Shown piece by piece: positions 59,765 to 64,000 of a stretch of 64,000 nt of DNA. The stretch covers positions 13,866,325-13,930,324 of the forward strand of contig NC_133971.1 of the NCBI RefSeq assembly GCF_031877795.1, written 5' to 3'. The DNA comes from Strix aluco. Taxonomy: Eukaryota; Chordata; Aves; Strigiformes; Strigidae. The notes under the pieces were generated by a model. It ran no database searches. It had not been told where the DNA came from and saw only the letters and a list, made by a program, of their open reading frames with translations. The translations under genes were made by a program, and so were the position numbers. How positions within the stretch are numbered: position 1 is the stretch's first letter; each line of letters opens with the position of its first letter.

Positions 59765-60125
59765 AAGACGCTGCCCTCCGACAGATGTGCGATTCGAGGC
59801 GCACCAAGGTGCCGCATCCTGGGCCGACTGTGCGCAGGGATCAGGCTGGGGACCCCCCTCACTCCGGGCCGGTGATGTTCTGCAGGCACACGGCAGGCAA
59901 AAGCAGCAGCCTTGTCTCCATCTCTGAGCTGGGGACGTAGGGTCTGCACAGAGATTCACCTTTGCACAAAGCCGGTGTCAGCAAAGAAACAATATCCCAG
60001 TGTTTTAACGAGACAAGCCTCGGTTTTGCAAACCGGGGGAGCAGCTGTTTCGAACTTGTTTTCCACAGCGAGCTTCTTCATTTGGGTACGTGCCGCAGGA
60101 GGGCAGGGCTCAAGGTAAGAGACGG
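59765..60125 (+). promoter_or_regulatory. CpG-rich block, possible promoter or first exon
   Basis: CpG dinucleotides are dense here (about eight in 80 bp at 59771-59850, continuing to 60122), while the flanks are almost CpG-free. The block ends with a consensus plus-strand donor, GGGCTCAAG|GTAAGAG (exon end 60114). Together this suits a non-coding first exon at a CpG-island promoter, but no downstream exon was recognised and no coding frame fits. Confidence 0.35.
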
Positions 60126-63100
60126 AAATGTATAGGAAGGATGAGCAAAAAGAAGTTTCCTTACGATTTGGCAAAAGTTTCTGCCTTGTTCATTTAGTGA
60201 GAAGAAGAAAATAGTTTGAGATGTGCTTCTCCCTCCGAGCTTTCCAACCTCTCACTTTCTTTTTTCTTCTTTTCTTGACCCTTGTTTTACATGCTGCCTG
60301 CCTATCCTATTGTTCAGTGGAAAAATCCTATTACAGGCGCACCAGTTACCTAGAAATTAAATCAGATACAGCCATGCTGCTACTTTTCCACCTCTATTAT
60401 GCAGAATGGAATTAAAAATACCTTAGAATAAGACCCTCACTGTTTCATGAACTCCAAACCACACCAGGAATATTCTACCCATGACCTTTATCTGCATATA
60501 ATTACAGTCTGAGGTATTCTTAAATCATTTGCTAAGATATTTCTAGTGTTATTCCATGGTAATCTTAAATACCTAGGGATTACCAGGGATTATTGCCCTA
60601 TTTTCAGGGCACAGCCGCTAGACATGTAAGTAATTCTGTGCTCTGATACTTCCATCAAGCATTGTTATCTTTGATAAATCTGTTTTTTTAAATAAATAAA
60701 TTGCCTTGTTAGATAGTGTAGATGGATTTATAATTCCTCTTTAAAACTTAATAAATTAAGAAACATAACAAAATGTGTCTGTATAAAAAATCCATGCTCT
60801 TTCATGCTAAAGTTCACTGTGTATTTTAAGCAATTTTATGATCCTATTAAATGATCACACTTCTGGAGTAAACTTCTTAATGGAATCTAAACTCTGGACT
60901 TTTGCTGCATGTTATGTGCAGAAGAAGGTGAATGAAAATAGTCACATACGTGTTGCAGGTCAGCACAGTGGCTTCATTCAGTAAATAATCTGCACAGCAA
61001 GTAACATTTCTTGGGAATGGGATGTTACTCCAAGAGCCTGAAATAAACTGCTGCTTAGCTCTGGGTTGTAAGCAGCTGAACATGGATAGCAGTATCAGTG
61101 GATAAAATTACTAGCATGCAATAGCTCTTTGTGAAGCAAGTCTGTGTCATTAACCTTGTTTTTAAGCGTGTTTTGGCAGTTAGAGGTACACTTTGCAAGC
61201 TAAGAGTAAAACGTATTTTCAGTTGCAGTTGACCTGAGCTAGGTCTGCCATGAGGGCAGCATTAACCACACACTCCAGGTCAGGCCAAGAGGGACCATCC
61301 AACTCCTAGTCTGACTTGCTGAATGTGGGACACAGCTCCTAACAAAGTGGTTGTTGCATCTGGCTCACAACTTAGTGCTGATCAGAAGAAATTTGCCCCT
61401 GGTCTTGTATCAAGGTCCATCTGCCTAAGAATTAAACTGTCAGCAAAATACAGGAAAAAACACAGGAAGTAGAAAAGCATCCTTAACAAACCAGAAAAAA
61501 GTACTCTGAAACATTGAAATGCTGAAACCCTTTCATAATATTATAGAAATTAAACACAAATAGCCCTTCTGCTCCATATTGTGTGTACAAAAAAATAGAT
61601 TTTTTTTCCTCTGTGCTGTAGCAACTGTTACGCAACTGCCCCAGTTATTTTGACATCTAGTAGTTGATGTGAATGTATATGGTTTCTTTCTAGAGCTCGT
61701 AAATGGAGTGGCATGTTGCAAGCCAAAGAAGTCTTACAGAAATCATGTGAAAAAGCATTTGGGCTGTTTTCACAGTATCTGTTGAGACTGTATCACATAG
61801 TTTTCCTGCTTTCTTATTTTTTTTTCTAATTGTGTGAGTTCCCCTTAGAGCTGAATATCTTTCAATATTGATGCATTTTTTTTTCTCTGTATGATCAAAG
61901 GTGTTTCTTTTTATTCTCTTAAAACCAGGTTCCTTAATGGGGCATAAACCAGTTTTAATACTATAGTACACTCAGCTCTTTAACTATCTTTCAGTAATCT
62001 CTATATCCCCACATGGATGAAGAAGGATGACTTCCTGCCATCCACAGTAATGTAATTAAAACCTGGAATATACTGGTGAAAAGATCTTGTTTAAGAGCCA
62101 ACTGCCTCTTAGGGACAGTAGTGATGTCTTTTCAGAGTTATTTTTGTCCCTTGATTATACATCTGTCTATATGTATATACGCTGCTTCTTTGCAAACATG
62201 CAAACTATCTTTGGACATATTAGTCTGTGGCTTGGTTTTGCCTACGGGCTCTCAGATATGGTATCAATAATGACTCATTATATGAAGATGTGGGTCATGT
62301 CTGGAAAACTCCAGAGGGCTATGAATGTCTTGAAAACAACCTTACAATCCTCAACAACACGTGCAAGGAAATTTGACTGCTTTATGAACTGTGCTGTGCA
62401 ATTTTCCACAAACAAATCAAGGTACTTATATTGGAAAAATCTAAGTCCATATGAGTTCCTTCAGTCAAATCCTTTAGATTCATAACAAAACAATTGAGTG
62501 AACAGACATCTTTTAATTCTTCTTCACTTTCCTTCCTCTGTCTGTCCAGACTAAGAAATGTCCACAAAGTCAAAATTCTGCCTGATAAATGGATTAGAAC
62601 TGGCAGATGTCTATCTACCACTCTTCTTCTACTCACTTATTAAGAGCCAGTAAAGCCCCTCTTTTATTACACCTTTCCACTTGCTGGCATTTTGTCGCTG
62701 GGACTACTGCAGGTATACAGGCAGGTAGTTACAGTAAGATGTAGTCAAAGTCTTTGTAAGTATAAAAGAAGAAGCAGCTTCGTTGTGATAACTCTCACCT
62801 GTTTCAGGTTTCATCAATATCCTTATGATTTTAGGAATTTATGTTCTCTTCTCTGATTAGTTCATCATTCTCATTTTTCAAACACTGCTTCCCTTGAATG
62901 TCTTCCTGTTTCCTCCTCGTATGCTGCAATCCTAAACTTAAACTTTCCTAACAAAGAGAGTACCTTTTCTTCAAGAAAATATGCAAGATGCCAGCTAACT
63001 AAATAAAGTTATAGTAGCTGGGATGCATAGTGTGGTTGTAACAGTAGTAATAACAATAATAATATTAAACAAATTCAAACAAAATGCAAGCGTTACCTTT

Positions 63101-64000
63101 CTAGCTTTCCAATATGTCTCAGTTAGGACCAAAGTTAAGCAAGAGACCAGCAATGTATTGAAGGCAATACTTCTATTCTACCTTTTTCTTTGTGGCATTC
63201 CACCTTGTGATGTACATTCATCTCTTTTTCAAGAACTTTCTTTTATACACCCTTTTGTTAACAGGTGACAGATGTAAAACAGACAGGAGGTGATTCCCAC
63301 AATATAAACCTTCACCTACTCACTGTTAAAGTGTTGAGCTCACTGCTCAAGTGATGTATAGCTCAACTGTGAACTCTGCCTCAGAATATTGTAGATGACC
63401 AAATTCATGTGTGAAGATTGAATATGTTAATGACAGATAAAGGCACTGGGGATTACCCAGTATGTAGGAACTGTCCCTGGCTCACTGTGGACCTCAGCCA
63501 CATGTTACCAGATGCTGCAACATTAGTTGGGTGAAGTATCCTACTGCTGCACCCTTGTCTGCCACCTTCCATGGGCACCTGCTTTTGGCCACTGTTAGAG
63601 AGAAGATACTGAGCCAGACATATTTTTTGGTATGCCCCATTTGTGGTCTCACACATGGCTAAAGCTAAAAAAAGCTCATAAGCTAAATAACAAGAGGTGG
63701 TCTTTTATCATTTTACTTTTAGCAGGCAGCTTTCTCTGTGTTCAGACTCCAGACAAAACACAATGGAAAAAGTGTCTAGAGTCCATTGCAGCGGGGCTGA
63801 AAGGAAGGAAATTATCGTGATTTTAACTCCTGTTCATTGTTGAGAAAACCTCACTCTAGTAGGAGAAAGGGATGACTCAAACTCTTATGTGGTGCCAACG
63901 CCCAGAGGCCACAGCAACAAGCTGTCAGAGGGCACCTCTGATGTTGCTTATCAGGGGCCTGGGACCAGCACAGGATCCTTCAAACCATACCCAGTGCTCT
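60126..64000. other. Gene-free stretch
   Basis: AT-rich unique sequence to the right edge. A 133-codon plus frame at 62087-62485 has no supporting signals. No repeat recognised apart from a short imperfect AAT run at 63045-63065. Confidence 0.45.

Noticed and set aside
62087..62485. 133-codon plus-strand open frame
   Set aside because: No conserved motif, poor start context and no flanking splice sites.
1..64000. CRISPR arrays, operons, ribosome binding sites
   Set aside because: The window is vertebrate nuclear DNA; no regularly spaced direct repeats with unique spacers were seen.

Overview
The window is vertebrate, and almost certainly avian. It carries several CR1 non-LTR retrotransposons that end in the 8-bp ATTCTGTG-type tail typical of birds and reptiles, an ERVL-like provirus and a solo LTR of a type I associate with bird genomes, and long AT-rich stretches with no gene. 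No complete host gene is visible. Most of the 64 kb looks intergenic or intronic, and most long reading frames are either transposon-derived or have no splice, motif or composition support.

Layout. 1-10.3 kb is unique sequence with one good candidate host exon on the minus strand (1584-1773): a pyrimidine-rich acceptor, a start codon, a signal peptide and a consensus donor. 10.3-19.6 kb is unique sequence with a CR1 tail scrap and microsatellites. 19.6-21.4 kb is an old CR1 split by a ~960-bp solo LTR. 23.9-30.3 kb is a 6.4-kb defective ERVL-like provirus with gag, protease, reverse transcriptase, RNase H and integrase remnants and no env. Its two LTRs are in opposite orientation, yet it is flanked by a perfect 5-bp target duplication (GAATG). 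31.0-31.75 kb, 36.6-36.9 kb, 37.1-38.4 kb and 44.4-45.0 kb are young 5'-truncated CR1 copies; the third is plus strand and the others minus. 41.62-41.72 kb is a diverged 5S-rRNA-like segment. 55.5-55.8 kb is an ancient CR1 3' part. 59.77-60.12 kb is a CpG-rich block ending in a consensus splice donor.

How parts relate. The provirus 5' LTR (plus sense) has TATAAA and AATAAA in the expected order and is followed by a tRNA-Lys1,2-like primer binding site. From the middle of gag into reverse transcriptase the coding sequence stays in one frame, broken by four TGA codons and one TAG. After that it is broken by frameshifts. Because the 3' LTR is inverted, a read-through RNA could fold into a ~600-bp hairpin, and the 3' LTR promoter would face into pol. 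This structure is the most unusual thing in the window.

Limits: similarity calls come from reading motifs and from knowledge of repeat families. No alignment, database or expression check was possible, and boundaries of old repeats are approximate.
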